The position numbers were made by a program, and so were the translations under genes. 64,000 bases of DNA from Metasolibacillus fluoroglycofenilyticus (GTDB taxonomy: Bacteria; Bacillota; Bacilli; Bacillales_A; Planococcaceae), in NCBI RefSeq assembly GCF_003049645.1, contig NZ_PYWK01000005.1, positions 62,001 through 126,000 of the forward strand. Direction: 5' to 3'. Numbering within the stretch: the first letter of the stretch is position 1; each line of letters opens with the position of its first letter. The notes below the pieces were generated by a model. That model had not been told where the DNA came from, did no database searches, and saw only the letters and a program-made list of their open reading frames with translations. Below, piece after piece: positions 54,147-63,838 of the stretch.

Positions 54147-54239
54147 TATATAGGAAATATTAAATGTTAAATTTCATTGAGGTATACCTATCGGCTGTAT
54201 ATCTTTATAAAGGGGGAAGGAGGTGTGCATCGCCTGCCT

Positions 54240-54359
54240 TTGATGATGTTTCATCAAAAAAGCTTTGGTTGGAGAGCTTCTTTGAAAATAGGAGTCATAT
54301 TAGGTTTAGCAGCCTTTTTTCGGAGGTTAAAGTATGTAGGTGAAAATCAATTTTTTTAG
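54240..54359 (+). CDS. Possible small protein (about 39 aa)
   Basis: A short open frame reads 'MMFHQKSFGWRASLKIGVIL' then 'GLAAFFRRLKYVG', one basic hydrophobic segment. GGAAGGAGGTG is at 54217-54225, but it is 16-19 bases from TTG 54240/ATG 54243 and touches GTG 54225, so no start has good spacing. A terminator follows. It may not be a gene. Confidence 0.3.
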   Translation: MMMFHQKSFGWRASLKIGVILGLAAFFRRLKYVGENQFF

Positions 54360-54372
54360 TGCACTTATAAAA

Positions 54373-54398
54373 CGAGGCTGTCTCAAAAGACAGCCTCG
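54373..54398. terminator. Terminator hairpin
   Basis: CGAGGCTGTCT and AGACAGCCTCG pair perfectly (11 bp) round a 4-base loop, between the possible 39-aa frame and the small minus-strand gene. Confidence 0.75.
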
Positions 54399-54410
54399 TA
54401 GTTCATTTTA

Positions 54411-54569
54411 TTATTTTTTACTATCAATACGAGTAGAATCAGCTGAATTTAAGCCTACACGTAAGTAATGAATAAAGAACCATACAGAAATTAAAAGAAC
54501 TACTGTAAAGCCAAGTACTGTTGTTAAGTACGTGGATGCAAGTGGATGATGATGATTAAAAATAAACAT
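54411..54569 (-). CDS. Small membrane protein (52 aa)
   Basis: A single membrane segment ('YLTTVLGFTVVLLISVWFFI', residues ~13-33) is preceded by 'FNHHHPLAS' with a His triplet and followed by a polar tail ('NSADSTRIDSKK'). GGGAG lies about 10 bases before ATG 54569. Not recognised. It stands alone with a terminator just after it, which supports a real transcript. Confidence 0.55.
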   Translation of the reverse strand: MFIFNHHHPLASTYLTTVLGFTVVLLISVWFFIHYLRVGLNSADSTRIDSKK

Positions 54570-54699
54570 TACTTTATATCTCCCTTCATACAATCATTAT
54601 TTAATATTATACATGAAAGCATGCTATCAAAGTAGAGCTAATTCATATTATTCGAATTTAATAGCTGAACTTATGTCAACATTTTGAAGGCAATTTCGA

Positions 54700-55935
54700 C
54701 TAAAACGCCCAATTTCCATTGCGGAATATTGGCTCTTTTTCACCGTCAGCATTAATACCATCGATATTCATTTCACCTGAGCCAACCATAAAGTCAACAT
54801 GTGTAATGCTCTGGTTTAAGCCATTTGCTAATAAATCCTCATGTGACATTGTTTTGCCACCTTCTAGGCAGAATGCGTAGGCGCTGCCGATAGCGAAATG
54901 GTTTGAGGCATTTTCATCAAATAAAGTATTAAAGAATAATAGACCTGATGCTGAAATTGGGGATTGATGTGGAACAAGTGCCACCTCCCCTAAATAGTGC
55001 GAGCCCTCATCTGTTTCTACTAATTGCTTTAATATTTCTTCACCTTGCTCTGCCTCAACGCCAACGATTCGACCATTTTCGAAAGTTAATTTAAAGTTGT
55101 CGATAATATTACCGCCATAGCTTAATGGCTTTGTGCTAGAAACATAACCATTTACACCTGTTTTATGCGGTACAGTAAATACTTCTTCCGTTGGCATATT
55201 TGCCATAAATTCGTGACCACGCTCGTTAACGCTACCTGCACCACACCATAAATGTCCGTTCGGCAAGTCAATTGTTAAATCTGTGCCGGGAGCTGTATAG
55301 TGTAGTTTTTCATATTTTTTAGCGTTTAAATAATCCACTTTTGCATGTAGTGTATTATCATGATTTTTCCATGCTTCAACTGGATTTTCTAAGTCAGCAC
55401 GAGTCGCTTTGAAAATTGCCTCCCATAGCTCGTCCACTTGCTTATCTGCTGAGAGCTCTGGGAATACTTTAGCAGCCCACTCTTTAGAAGCTGCGGCAAT
55501 TACCGTCCAACTAATTTTGTCTGATTGCACATATTGGCGATATTTATTTAAAGCCATGCCTGCTGCTTTTTGATTTGCCGCAATACGCTTCGTGTCAATA
55601 CCTTTTAATAAATCTGGGCTTTGCGAAACAATGGACATAAATGCGGCCCCTTGTTCAGCTAACGATTCGCGTTCAAGTTTTTTCCATTCTGGGAAGAAAT
55701 CAAAGGAATCCTCTGGCGCCAGCTCATAGCGCAAACGTGCGATTTCATCATCTGTAAAATCAACAAATACTTGACGTGCACCATTTTCGTAAGCTACTTT
55801 TGTAATTAAACGAACAAATGGCGCTACCTCTGTAGAAGCTTGAATAAAGAGATATTGATCCTTTTGGATATTTACTCCTATTTTTACAGCGAGTTCAGCA
55901 TATTTTAATAAATTTTCTTCAAAGACTGTGCTCAT
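54700..55935 (-). CDS. M29 family aminopeptidase, second copy
   Basis: The 411-residue paralogue of the protein at 29469-30698 is colinear throughout: 'ENLLKYAELAVKIGVNIQKD', 'NMPTEEVFTVPHKTGVNG', 'GEVALVPHQSPIS', 'NTLFDENASNHFAIG', 'DFMVGSGEMNIDG', ending 'GNWAF'. Metal-site residues are conserved in both, so both should be active peptidases with overlapping roles. The start ATG 55935 has GGAGG at about 9 bases. Confidence 0.92.
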   Translation of the reverse strand: MSTVFEENLLKYAELAVKIGVNIQKDQYLFIQASTEVAPFVRLITKVAYENGARQVFVDFTDDEIARLRYELAPEDSFDFFPEWKKLERESLAEQGAAFMSIVSQSPDLLKGIDTKRIAANQKAAGMALNKYRQYVQSDKISWTVIAAASKEWAAKVFPELSADKQVDELWEAIFKATRADLENPVEAWKNHDNTLHAKVDYLNAKKYEKLHYTAPGTDLTIDLPNGHLWCGAGSVNERGHEFMANMPTEEVFTVPHKTGVNGYVSSTKPLSYGGNIIDNFKLTFENGRIVGVEAEQGEEILKQLVETDEGSHYLGEVALVPHQSPISASGLLFFNTLFDENASNHFAIGSAYAFCLEGGKTMSHEDLLANGLNQSITHVDFMVGSGEMNIDGINADGEKEPIFRNGNWAF

Positions 55936-56116
55936 TTTCTCATGTCCTCCAATATTTATATGATAAAAATCAAATGTATTGATACCATCTAATCAAATAT
56001 ACCGAAATTTGCAGAAAAATGCATTAATGCATCGAAAAAAAATGCAAATAAGATTATACTAAATGATAGAATACAATTATTAAATAAAAAGTATGGGTTA
56101 TTGGAGGTTATACATA

Positions 56117-56917
56117 ATGGATCTTTCCTCGTTAATAGGTATAATTTTGGCATTTGTTTCACTACTGACGGGTATGATATTAAAAGGGGTAAGCTTAGGT
56201 GCACTAGCAAATCCAGCTGCCATTTTAATCATTATTTTTGGTACAATATCCGCAGTAGTAATTGCCTTTCCTATGAAGGAATTAAAGCGAGTACCAAAAC
56301 TATTTAAAGTGCTATTTACAGAAACAAAGTTAACAGGTGATATAGAAATCATTAAAATGTTTTCTCAATGGGCTGATTTAGCTCGTCGAGAAGGGTTGCT
56401 TGCCCTTGAAAGCAAAGCAGCGGAGATTGAAGACCCATTTCTAAAAAATGGCTTAACGCTTGCTATCGATGGACAAAATGCAGATTATATTCGCGATGTA
56501 CTATCAGAGGAAGTAGAGGCGATGGAGGATCGCCATGCTAGTGGAGCCGCGATTTTTTCACAAGCGGGTACATATGCACCAACATTAGGGGTATTAGGGG
56601 CTGTAGTAGGTTTAATTGCTGCCTTGCGAGATTTAAGTGATATAGATGGATTAGGATATGCTATTTCAGCCGCCTTCGTTGCGACATTATTAGGGATTTT
56701 CACAGGTTATGTATTATGGCATCCATTTGCTAACAAATTGAAGCGAAAATCCTCTGTAGAAGCGAAGCAAAAGCGCATGATGATTGAAGGGATTTTATCT
56801 GTTCTTGAAGGAGAGGCACCACGTGTAATTGAACAAAAGCTGGCTTCTTACTTACCTTTAGAAGAACGTAAGCAAATCATGGAAAGCGGGGCGGGTGGCC
56901 TTGGCAAAGAGGCATAA
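56117..56917 (+). CDS. motA: Flagellar stator protein MotA
   Basis: The 266-residue protein is colinear with B. subtilis MotA: four membrane segments (~5-25, 33-52, ~150-170, ~182-205), 'KGVSLGALANPAAILIIIFGTI', the rotor-contact loop 'ARREGLLALE...DPFLKNGL', and 'GTYAPTLGVLGAVVGLIAAL' with the conserved stator prolines. With MotB it makes the proton channel turning the flagellum. ATG 56117 is behind GGAGGT. It overlaps motB by 17 bases. The chemoreceptor at 11913 should act through this motor. Confidence 0.95.
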   Translation: MDLSSLIGIILAFVSLLTGMILKGVSLGALANPAAILIIIFGTISAVVIAFPMKELKRVPKLFKVLFTETKLTGDIEIIKMFSQWADLARREGLLALESKAAEIEDPFLKNGLTLAIDGQNADYIRDVLSEEVEAMEDRHASGAAIFSQAGTYAPTLGVLGAVVGLIAALRDLSDIDGLGYAISAAFVATLLGIFTGYVLWHPFANKLKRKSSVEAKQKRMMIEGILSVLEGEAPRVIEQKLASYLPLEERKQIMESGAGGLGKEA

Positions 56918-57668
56918 AAAACATAAAAAGCATGAGGAACATATTGATGAGTCATGGTTAGTTCCATACGCTGATATATTAACACTGTTATTAGCTCTAT
57001 TTATTGTTCTTTTTGCTTCTAGTTCAGTAGACCAGGAGAAGCTAGAAAGAATGTCGCAAGTATTCGGTCAAATATTTGATGGTGGGGCCGGAGTATTGGA
57101 TAATCCGTCTATTCCAGATCATCCAGATGCAATAAGTGGTGAAATCACAGAACAAACAGTAAAGTATTTAAGAGACCAAGAAGAGCTGCAGCAAATTCAA
57201 GGGCGAATTGATGAATTCATTGCTATTAATGAACTAGAAGAGCAGTTTGAAACGAGCAGGACAGAAGAGGGCGGTGTGCTCATTCGAATTCGCGATAGCG
57301 TGCTTTTCGACCCGGGTAAAGCAGATGTCAAGCCAGAATATGCAGCAATTGCACAGGAGCTATCAAAAATTTTACAGTTGGACACACCGCGAAGTATTAT
57401 TGTCACAGGGCATACAGACAATGTTCCTCATTACAGTGCAGAGTTTAAGTCCAATTGGGAGCTATCTGTCATGCGCGCAGTTAATTTCCTGAAAAATGTA
57501 ATTGACAGCAATCCCGAGCTAGACTCAGAGCAGTTTAGTATTAGAGGCTTTGGTGAATTCAAGCCGATTGCTAACAACGATACAGTAGATGGGCGTGCCC
57601 AAAATCGCCGTGTTGAAGTATTAATCCAGCCATTAATATTAGAGGACGGCAGTGAGATTCATGAATAA
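56901..57668 (+). CDS. motB: Flagellar stator protein MotB
   Basis: The 255-residue protein has a basic N-terminus ('KRHKKHKKHEEH'), one membrane segment with the channel Asp in 'VPYADILTLLLALFIVLFAS', a plug/linker region, and a C-terminal OmpA-like peptidoglycan-binding domain ('VTGHTDNVPHYSAEFKSNWE', 'RAQNRRVEVLI'). It anchors the stator to the wall. I start at TTG 56901, aligned with B. subtilis MotB; GTG 56895 is two codons earlier. Confidence 0.95.
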   Translation: MAKRHKKHKKHEEHIDESWLVPYADILTLLLALFIVLFASSSVDQEKLERMSQVFGQIFDGGAGVLDNPSIPDHPDAISGEITEQTVKYLRDQEELQQIQGRIDEFIAINELEEQFETSRTEEGGVLIRIRDSVLFDPGKADVKPEYAAIAQELSKILQLDTPRSIIVTGHTDNVPHYSAEFKSNWELSVMRAVNFLKNVIDSNPELDSEQFSIRGFGEFKPIANNDTVDGRAQNRRVEVLIQPLILEDGSEIHE

Positions 57669-57674
57669 TTGAAG

Positions 57675-57730
57675 AAAAAGAGCTATGTGTAAGACTGAAA
57701 AAATTAATTTCGTCTTTTATAGCTCTTTTT
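57675..57730 (+). terminator. Terminator of motAB
   Basis: AAAAAGAGCTAT and ATAGCTCTTTTT form the base of the stem with an inner AGAC/GTCT pairing, and a long T-run follows, running into the psuK promoter. Confidence 0.8.
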
Positions 57731-57732
57731 TT

Positions 57733-57775
57733 TTGACATTCAATAAACAAAAGTTTATAATTTAAACAAAAGTTT
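57733..57775 (+). promoter_or_regulatory. Consensus promoter and twin AAACaaaaGTTT operators for psuK-psuG
   Basis: TTGACA (57733-57738), 17 bases, TATAAT (57756-57761): a perfect sigma-A promoter. AAACAAAAGTTT occurs twice, at 57745-57756 and 57764-57775, 19 bp apart; each is palindromic (AAAC/GTTT). One covers the spacer and first -10 base and the other the start region, as expected for repressor sites. Confidence 0.85.
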
Positions 57776-57793
57776 GAGAGGAGGAAAGTTGCA

Positions 57794-58882
57794 ATGAATG
57801 ACAAGGAGAAACTTGTATTACAGTTAGTCCAAGAAAACCCTTATTTATCGCAGCAGGAAATGGCAGAAGTGTTAAATATGTCACGTCCAGCTCTCGCAAA
57901 TATTATTTCAGGATTGATAAAAAAAGGCGAAATTATTGGTCGGGCATATGTTTTGCCGGTCAAGCAATCCATTGTTGCTATTGGTGGAGCAAATGTCGAC
58001 CGCAAATTGCATATTACAAATAAAGTACAGCTAGAGACGTCCAACCCCGTAACAGCAAACGAAAGCGTTGGTGGCGTAGCACGTAATATTGCAGAAAATC
58101 TTGGGCGCTTAGGCAATCAAGTGAAATTGTTAACGACACTTGGGCATGATGCCGATGCGCAAATGATTGAACAAGCTAGTCGTGCTTTTATTGAGCTCGA
58201 TATCATTGAAAAGTTAGAAAAGGAGCAAACCGGCTCTTATACAGCGGTATTAGATAAAGACGGTGATTTAGTTATTGCCTTAGCAAACATGGCTATTTAC
58301 GAAGCGCTGACACCTAGCCTACTTGACAAGCATATGGCAACATTAATAAATGCTTCAGCTATAATTATTGATTTAAACTGTCCAAAGGAAACGGTAATGT
58401 ATGTTCAGCAACTTGCCAAGGAGCGTAATATTCCACTAGCAATCGTTCCTGTTTCATCACCTAAAATGAATCGCATGCCAGATGATTTACAAGGTGTGAC
58501 TTATTTTATTTGCAATAGAGATGAGGCAGAAACATACTTACACATGACTTTAAAGGATGAGGCAAGTTACGAAGAGGCTGTAAGGGCATTGCTGGAAAAA
58601 GGTGCAGAGCATGTTGTGCTCACTTTAGGTGGAAAAGGTGTGCTAGTTGGAGAAGGGGATAAGATCCAGCATTATAGTGCATATAAAATTAATGATATTA
58701 AGGATGTAACAGGTGCAGGTGATGCCTTTGTAAGTGCTTGTTTACACGGTGTGATGCAAGGTGATACTTTACACGAAGCGGCGCAATTTGCACTGTATCA
58801 TGCAGCAAAAACATTACAAGCCAATACAACAGTACGCCTAGTAAAACAAAATGAATATAAAAATTGGAGGAATTTAAAATGA
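57794..58882 (+). CDS. psuK: Pseudouridine kinase with N-terminal HTH
   Basis: The 362-residue protein has an N-terminal winged-helix DNA-binding domain (residues 1-55: '[20 protein letters not shown]', '[18 protein letters not shown]') fused to a PfkB kinase (60-355: '[12 protein letters not shown]', '[15 protein letters not shown]', catalytic '[14 protein letters not shown]'). Next to psuG this marks it as the kinase that turns pseudouridine into pseudouridine 5'-phosphate. The HTH suggests it also controls its own operon. GAGGAGGAAAG precedes the ATG. It overlaps psuG by ATGA. Confidence 0.9.
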   Translation: MNDKEKLVLQLVQENPYLSQQEMAEVLNMSRPALANIISGLIKKGEIIGRAYVLPVKQSIVAIGGANVDRKLHITNKVQLETSNPVTANESVGGVARNIAENLGRLGNQVKLLTTLGHDADAQMIEQASRAFIELDIIEKLEKEQTGSYTAVLDKDGDLVIALANMAIYEALTPSLLDKHMATLINASAIIIDLNCPKETVMYVQQLAKERNIPLAIVPVSSPKMNRMPDDLQGVTYFICNRDEAETYLHMTLKDEASYEEAVRALLEKGAEHVVLTLGGKGVLVGEGDKIQHYSAYKINDIKDVTGAGDAFVSACLHGVMQGDTLHEAAQFALYHAAKTLQANTTVRLVKQNEYKNWRNLK

Positions 58883-59790
58883 AACAATACTTATCTTATT
58901 CACAAGAAGTGTTAGAAGCAAAGGAAAAAGGATTACCGATTGTTGCATTAGAATCAACAATTATTTCTCATGGCATGCCTTATCCTCAAAACGTGCAAAC
59001 TGCGCGTGAAGTGGAGCAAATTATTCGTGATAATGGAGCAGTACCTGCAACAATCGCTTTAATTGACGGGCAAATTAAAATTGGTTTATCCGATGAAGAG
59101 CTTGAGATGTTCGGTAATGCGCAAGGTGTAGCGAAAGCGTCACGCCGTGATTTAGGCTATTTAATCGCAACGAAAAAACTAGGTGCAACGACGGTTGCAG
59201 CTACAATGATTTGTGCAGAGCTTGCTGGCATTGAGTTATTCGTAACAGGAGGTATCGGTGGTGTACACCGCGGTGCTGAAACGACAATGGATATTTCAGC
59301 GGACCTAGAGGAGCTTGCAATGACAAAGGTAGCAGTTGTGTGTGCAGGCGCAAAATCTATTTTAGATATCGGTTTAACATTAGAATATTTAGAAACAAAA
59401 GGTGTACCTGTTATCGGCTACGAAACAGATGTATTACCAGCATTCTTTACGAGAGAAAGCGAATTTGCAGTAAATTTCCGTGCTGATTCTGCTGAGGAAG
59501 TAGCGGCAATGATGCGCGCGAAATGGGATTTAGGTTTACGCGGTGGTGCAATCGTTGCAAACCCGATTCCTGTCGAACATTCAATGGAAGCCAGCTTTAT
59601 TAACGGCATTATAACAGGTGCATTAAAAGAAGCAACAGAAAAGGGCATCGCTGGTAAGGATGTTACGCCATTTTTACTAGGTAAAGTAAAAGAGCTAACA
59701 GAAGGAAAATCATTAGATGCAAATATCGCATTAGTGAAGCATAACGCAAAAGTTGGCGCAGGAATCGCTGTAGCCTTAATGCAAAAATAA
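58879..59790 (+). CDS. psuG: Pseudouridine-5'-phosphate glycosidase
   Basis: The 303-residue lyase of the PsuG (IndA) family shows '[18 protein letters not shown]' with the catalytic-site Glu, '[17 protein letters not shown]', '[17 protein letters not shown]', '[20 protein letters not shown]' and '[10 protein letters not shown]'. It splits pseudouridine 5'-phosphate into uracil and ribose 5-phosphate, completing the salvage started by PsuK. GGAGG lies inside the end of psuK, which fixes the start at ATG 58879. A terminator follows. Confidence 0.96.
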   Translation: MKQYLSYSQEVLEAKEKGLPIVALESTIISHGMPYPQNVQTAREVEQIIRDNGAVPATIALIDGQIKIGLSDEELEMFGNAQGVAKASRRDLGYLIATKKLGATTVAATMICAELAGIELFVTGGIGGVHRGAETTMDISADLEELAMTKVAVVCAGAKSILDIGLTLEYLETKGVPVIGYETDVLPAFFTRESEFAVNFRADSAEEVAAMMRAKWDLGLRGGAIVANPIPVEHSMEASFINGIITGALKEATEKGIAGKDVTPFLLGKVKELTEGKSLDANIALVKHNAKVGAGIAVALMQK

Positions 59791-59810
59791 TCAATATTAT
59801 GCTAAAAATA

Positions 59811-59874
59811 AAAAAGCCTAAATAATTTTGGAAGATGGTGCAGCATCGGACACTTAATTGTTTAGGCTTTTTTT
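59811..59874 (+). terminator. Terminator of psuKG
   Basis: AAAAAGCCTAAA...AATT pairs with AATT.TTTAGGCTTTTT. The loop has its own GATG/CATC pairing. A T-run ends it, and the opposite gene RR3 ends 50 bases on. Confidence 0.8.
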
Positions 59875-59924
59875 ACAAGAGGGCTAGGAATTAATTTACC
59901 ATGATAATAAGCGATATAGCGTCT

Positions 59925-60614
59925 CTACTGGAAAGTAAGACGGTAACCTTGTCCTCGCTCCATTACAATTTGTGTATGGTGGCCTGGAATCGCTTCTAGC
60001 TTCCTTCTTAAATTGCTAATGTGCACTCGTAAAGCCTGTGTTTGACCGATGCTATCCTCATCCCAAATAAGTTGATAGAGCTCGGATGCTGGGAAAGTTA
60101 GCCCAGCGTGCTGGGCTAAAAAGAATAAGATTTGAAATTCCTTTGTTGCTAGCGATAGCATCGTATTGTTAATCGATACTTTTCCCGAGTGTATATGGAA
60201 ATGAAGAGCACCAATAATTGTAGGCTCTGTAGAATGCTCTATATTGCTTGTTTTTCGACGCTGTTGGATTCTATCAATGGCTTTTAACAATCTACTTTTA
60301 TCAAGCGGCTTTAAAATATAATCTGCTGCTTGAACATTGAAGGCCTCGAGGGCATAATGCTCATAGGCTGTTACGAAAACAATATCAATTCGCTGTGTTG
60401 CATATTCAAATGTACTGGCAAGCTCAATCCCATTCATATCTGCCATATCAATATCTAAAAATAAAATATCGGGCTGCAAAATAGGGATTTGCTCCAACGC
60501 TTCTATTGGATTCAAAAATTTCCCGACAATCTGTACAAGCTGACCTTCATGCAAAAGTGCCTCCAATAAATTTATAGCTAATATTTCATCATCAACAATT
60601 AAAGCCTTTAACAA
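59925..60614 (-). CDS. RR3: response regulator, LytT-like receiver with OmpR-type wing
   Basis: The 229-residue protein has a receiver (1-120) with 'DDE', phospho-acceptor D54 in 'FLDIDMADMNG' and 'ADYILKPLD', then an OmpR/PhoB winged helix (~130-228, 'LATKEFQILFFLAQHAG', 'ALRVHISNLRRKLE', 'VMERGQGYRL'). RR1 and RR2 have a similar receiver but SARP/BTAD output. TTG 60614 is served by AGGAGTGA, which forms the last codons of HK3, so it is translated right after the kinase (6-base gap). Targets unknown; the divergent secreted gene is a candidate. Confidence 0.92.
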   Translation of the reverse strand: MLKALIVDDEILAINLLEALLHEGQLVQIVGKFLNPIEALEQIPILQPDILFLDIDMADMNGIELASTFEYATQRIDIVFVTAYEHYALEAFNVQAADYILKPLDKSRLLKAIDRIQQRRKTSNIEHSTEPTIIGALHFHIHSGKVSINNTMLSLATKEFQILFFLAQHAGLTFPASELYQLIWDEDSIGQTQALRVHISNLRRKLEAIPGHHTQIVMERGQGYRLTFQ

Positions 60615-60620
60615 TAGGAA

Positions 60621-63600
60621 TCACTCCTTTAAGCTATATAAAATAGGGAATCTAATGATAACAGTAGTGCCCTGATTCACTGTACTGTTAATGGTAATAG
60701 AGGCGTGCTCGTATTTTTTTAAACGCTTTGCAATATTGCGTAAAGCAACACTTTGACTACGCATCGCATCCTCTGTAAAAATATGCTCTAGTTGCTCTTG
60801 CTCAATCCCAATACCGTTATCACTTATTGTAAATATAATTTGCTGCTGTTGCTTTTCGATATGAATTGATAGCTTACCGTCTTCCTTTTTTTTCTTCAAG
60901 CCATGGATTAATGCGTTCTCTACTAAAGGCTGTAGTAGCAATGGTGGGATTAAGCTACTTGTTATCTCTTCATCTACTTGTATATCAAGCTGGAGCTGTG
61001 CAGGAAATCTCGTTTGATGAATATTGACATAAGCTTGAATAAGGTCTAGCTCTTTTTTTAGCGGCACGAGACTATTCGTATTTTCAAATGAGAAGCTGCT
61101 ACGTAAAAATATAGCAAAATTTGTAATCATAGCACGTGCCTGCTCTAAATCTAAATAGCTAAGTGATAAAATTGAATTTAATACATTGTAAACGAAATGT
61201 GGTTTAATTTGTGCTTGTAAAAATGCGGATTCCATTGTAATTGCTGCTTCAGCAGAATCCTTTAATAAAATTAAATTGCGCACACGTGTCTTTAGCTCGA
61301 TGATGTCGAGTGGCTTGTGCAAAAAATCATTTGCGCCCGATTGGAAGGCTGCTACCATATCCTCTGGACGAAGAGCGGCAGTCAGCATTAAAATAGGTAG
61401 CTCTGTTGATGTGTAGTTTTTTCTAATATGTTGGCAAATTTCGTAGCCAGAAATATTGGGCATCATAATATCTAAAATTAATAAATCAATATCAGGATAT
61501 TGTGTTAAATAATTAAAAACTTGCTGTCCATCATCAATCGCTATAATGGAGTAGTTTTCCTGTGTAAGAATATCAAGAAGCACCTTCAGATTGACAGCAT
61601 CGTCATCCACAATGAGAATTCTTTTCATACCTGTTTTTTCAACAATTTGCGGAAATGATAAAAAAGGCTGTTCGTATATTTGTGGAGAGCGCATTGGAAG
61701 CTCTTCACTTGACGATTGTCCCTTTGGTAAAGTCACAAAAAAACTAGTGCCTTTTCCAACAGTAGATTCAACATCAATTTTCCCACCCTGTCGCTCAACA
61801 AGCTCTTTAGTTACATGCAAGCCTAATCCTGTACCAGCAACAGAATGCTCTAATTGCTGAAAGGACTTAAAGATTACCTTTAAATCTTCTGGAGCGATGC
61901 CGCATCCTGTATCCTTCACTTGAATCGTAACGAATGATTGCTCCTCGTAACAGCTAATTTCGATTTGCCCTTTATTTGTATATTTCACTGCATTGTGAAG
62001 TAAGTTATATAAAATTTGTCTAAGTCGGTCCTCATCTGCTTGTACAAAATGTCCACGCTTAATACGATTGATAATTTTTACATCCTTACTGAGTGTGTAG
62101 GACAACACACCGACTATCATATGAGTAACAGCAAATAAATCGACAGTCGTTATCCGCAATGTCAGCTCATTCTCCTTTAGTTTAGAGAAGTCTAATATAT
62201 CGTTGACTAAATGTGATAGACGCTCTGAAATATTAAACATAAGTGACACTTGCTCCTTTTGTTCAACTGTTAAGGAGGCTTTCTTCGTACTCGTCAACAT
62301 AGACTGTGAAATCGCCATTATCCCATGTAAAGGTGTTCGGAATTCGTGAGAGGTTTTAGCAAGAAATTCATCCTTTAATTTATCTACACGTATAAGTGCT
62401 TCAGTCAGCTTACCTTTTTCTAAGTAAGAATCAGCAAAGCGATGGGAAATATATAAAGAGAGCATCGTCAAACAAATAAACGGTAGCAATGGTGGTAAAG
62501 CATTTAATTCTAAGCTGATATGTGTGTTAAAAGTCGCTACGATAAAATAAAGGAAAATCGCTACTGAGCTTAGCGTCAAATACATAACCCCCGTAGCATG
62601 CTTATAAATCGCCATAATTTGCGCATAGAAAATATAAACGATATTCGCAAATATATATAATGAGTTGATGCTTTGTAAATAAGAATTGATTGATGCAGGT
62701 AGCATTGCGATAAGCATAAGTGCAACACCTATTATACTTAGGATTCTTACTATTTGACGATTCATATATTTAGGTAGGGCACGATAAAAATATAATAAGA
62801 TAAAGAACCCTACAAATACGCTTGAAATCATTTGTAAGTTTTGAAATGGAGCATAGCCCATATCGATTAGAGTTAATAAAAGCTTTTCACCATGTGTAAG
62901 GGTGTAAAGTGCACCAGCAAAGCAAAAGAGGGCAAAATAAAGCTGCTCAATGCCTAGCCTAGAATAAAGGTAGGAGCCTAAAAAATAAATAAACATTGTT
63001 AAAAATGCTGCCATTGTGACAAGGTCATAGAAAAGCGCCGCTTCACGCAGCTTCATAATGCTCATCTGGCCTCCTAAAAACAGCGAACTGACAATCCCTC
63101 CACCTGGTACATAATCAAAATTGGCTACATGTAAAAGCAATTCGAGCTCCTGTTGATTAGGTGAAAAATAGGCTGTATAAGGTGTGTTATGTGGTATATA
63201 GCCGCTATCTTCCGCAGGCTCTCCGCTTTGCCCAATGCGTTTCCCATTTATATAGAGTGTGTTCGACATGCGGATGGTGCTCGTTTTAACTCCTAAAATT
63301 TCCTCATAATCACTAATTAAAATTTTAAGTCGAAAAGTCCCGCTTGCAAAAGACGGTAATTCCTGCCCATCAACAGTATAGTTAGTCCAAATAGAAGGGA
63401 CATCAACTACATAGCTTTCATACGTATCAAACAATGAGCTATCGATCAATTGATTAGGAATAAACTCCCATTCTCCATCTAGCTTTATAGGTGCATTATC
63501 GCGAAATGTATAATGTCGCAAGTCCATCACACCTTTAGTCGCTTGAGGTCCGTCCGTATTTGGTTGGGTAAATAAATAGACAACACTAGCTATTCCTAGT

Positions 63601-63641
63601 AAAGCAATAACAATAGCAAATAACAACAATATTTTTTTCAT
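60621..63641 (-). CDS. HK3: 7TMR-DISM hybrid sensor kinase with two kinase cores
   Basis: The 1006-residue protein follows the HK1/HK2 order: signal anchor (~3-22), extracellular region with 'LDGEWEFIPN', seven membrane segments (~195-400), HisKA H432 in 'TSHEFRTPLH', HATPase ('HNAVKY', 'DTGCGI', 'GTGLGLH'), receiver D724 in 'ILDIMMP', then LytS-type core H815 in 'QIKPHFVYNVLN' and a last HATPase ('NALIHG', 'DNGIGI'). All catalytic residues are present, unlike HK2. I start at ATG 63641, with AAAGGA 9 bases upstream; an earlier in-frame ATG at 63674 lacks one. It forms an operon with RR3. Confidence 0.92.
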   Translation of the reverse strand: MKKILLLFAIVIALLGIASVVYLFTQPNTDGPQATKGVMDLRHYTFRDNAPIKLDGEWEFIPNQLIDSSLFDTYESYVVDVPSIWTNYTVDGQELPSFASGTFRLKILISDYEEILGVKTSTIRMSNTLYINGKRIGQSGEPAEDSGYIPHNTPYTAYFSPNQQELELLLHVANFDYVPGGGIVSSLFLGGQMSIMKLREAALFYDLVTMAAFLTMFIYFLGSYLYSRLGIEQLYFALFCFAGALYTLTHGEKLLLTLIDMGYAPFQNLQMISSVFVGFFILLYFYRALPKYMNRQIVRILSIIGVALMLIAMLPASINSYLQSINSLYIFANIVYIFYAQIMAIYKHATGVMYLTLSSVAIFLYFIVATFNTHISLELNALPPLLPFICLTMLSLYISHRFADSYLEKGKLTEALIRVDKLKDEFLAKTSHEFRTPLHGIMAISQSMLTSTKKASLTVEQKEQVSLMFNISERLSHLVNDILDFSKLKENELTLRITTVDLFAVTHMIVGVLSYTLSKDVKIINRIKRGHFVQADEDRLRQILYNLLHNAVKYTNKGQIEISCYEEQSFVTIQVKDTGCGIAPEDLKVIFKSFQQLEHSVAGTGLGLHVTKELVERQGGKIDVESTVGKGTSFFVTLPKGQSSSEELPMRSPQIYEQPFLSFPQIVEKTGMKRILIVDDDAVNLKVLLDILTQENYSIIAIDDGQQVFNYLTQYPDIDLLILDIMMPNISGYEICQHIRKNYTSTELPILMLTAALRPEDMVAAFQSGANDFLHKPLDIIELKTRVRNLILLKDSAEAAITMESAFLQAQIKPHFVYNVLNSILSLSYLDLEQARAMITNFAIFLRSSFSFENTNSLVPLKKELDLIQAYVNIHQTRFPAQLQLDIQVDEEITSSLIPPLLLQPLVENALIHGLKKKKEDGKLSIHIEKQQQQIIFTISDNGIGIEQEQLEHIFTEDAMRSQSVALRNIAKRLKKYEHASITINSTVNQGTTVIIRFPILYSLKE

Positions 63642-63727
63642 CTTGAAAATCCTTTCAGCATTGAATTTTCTCACTGATTGAACACTGTTTTAGTTGGATT
63701 ATACTAGATAGCTCGACCTATTAAAAC

Positions 63728-63772
63728 AAGATTTCTTCTAAAAATCTAAGATGAATGTTAAGAAATCTTAAC
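63728..63772. promoter_or_regulatory. Inverted AAGATTTCTT / AAGAAATCTT pair in divergent region
   Basis: AAGATTTCTT (63728-63737) and its exact reverse complement AAGAAATCTT (63760-63769) lie between HK3 and the secreted gene. The second is inside GTTAAGaaatCTTAAC (63757-63772), itself a palindrome. TATACT (63796-63801) may be the -10 of the secreted gene. It could be an RR3 operator. Confidence 0.5.
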
Positions 63773-63838
63773 GCTACAAAAATACATGATTCTTTTATAC
63801 TAGATAGAACGAGATATACAAAAAAAGGAGAATCACGG

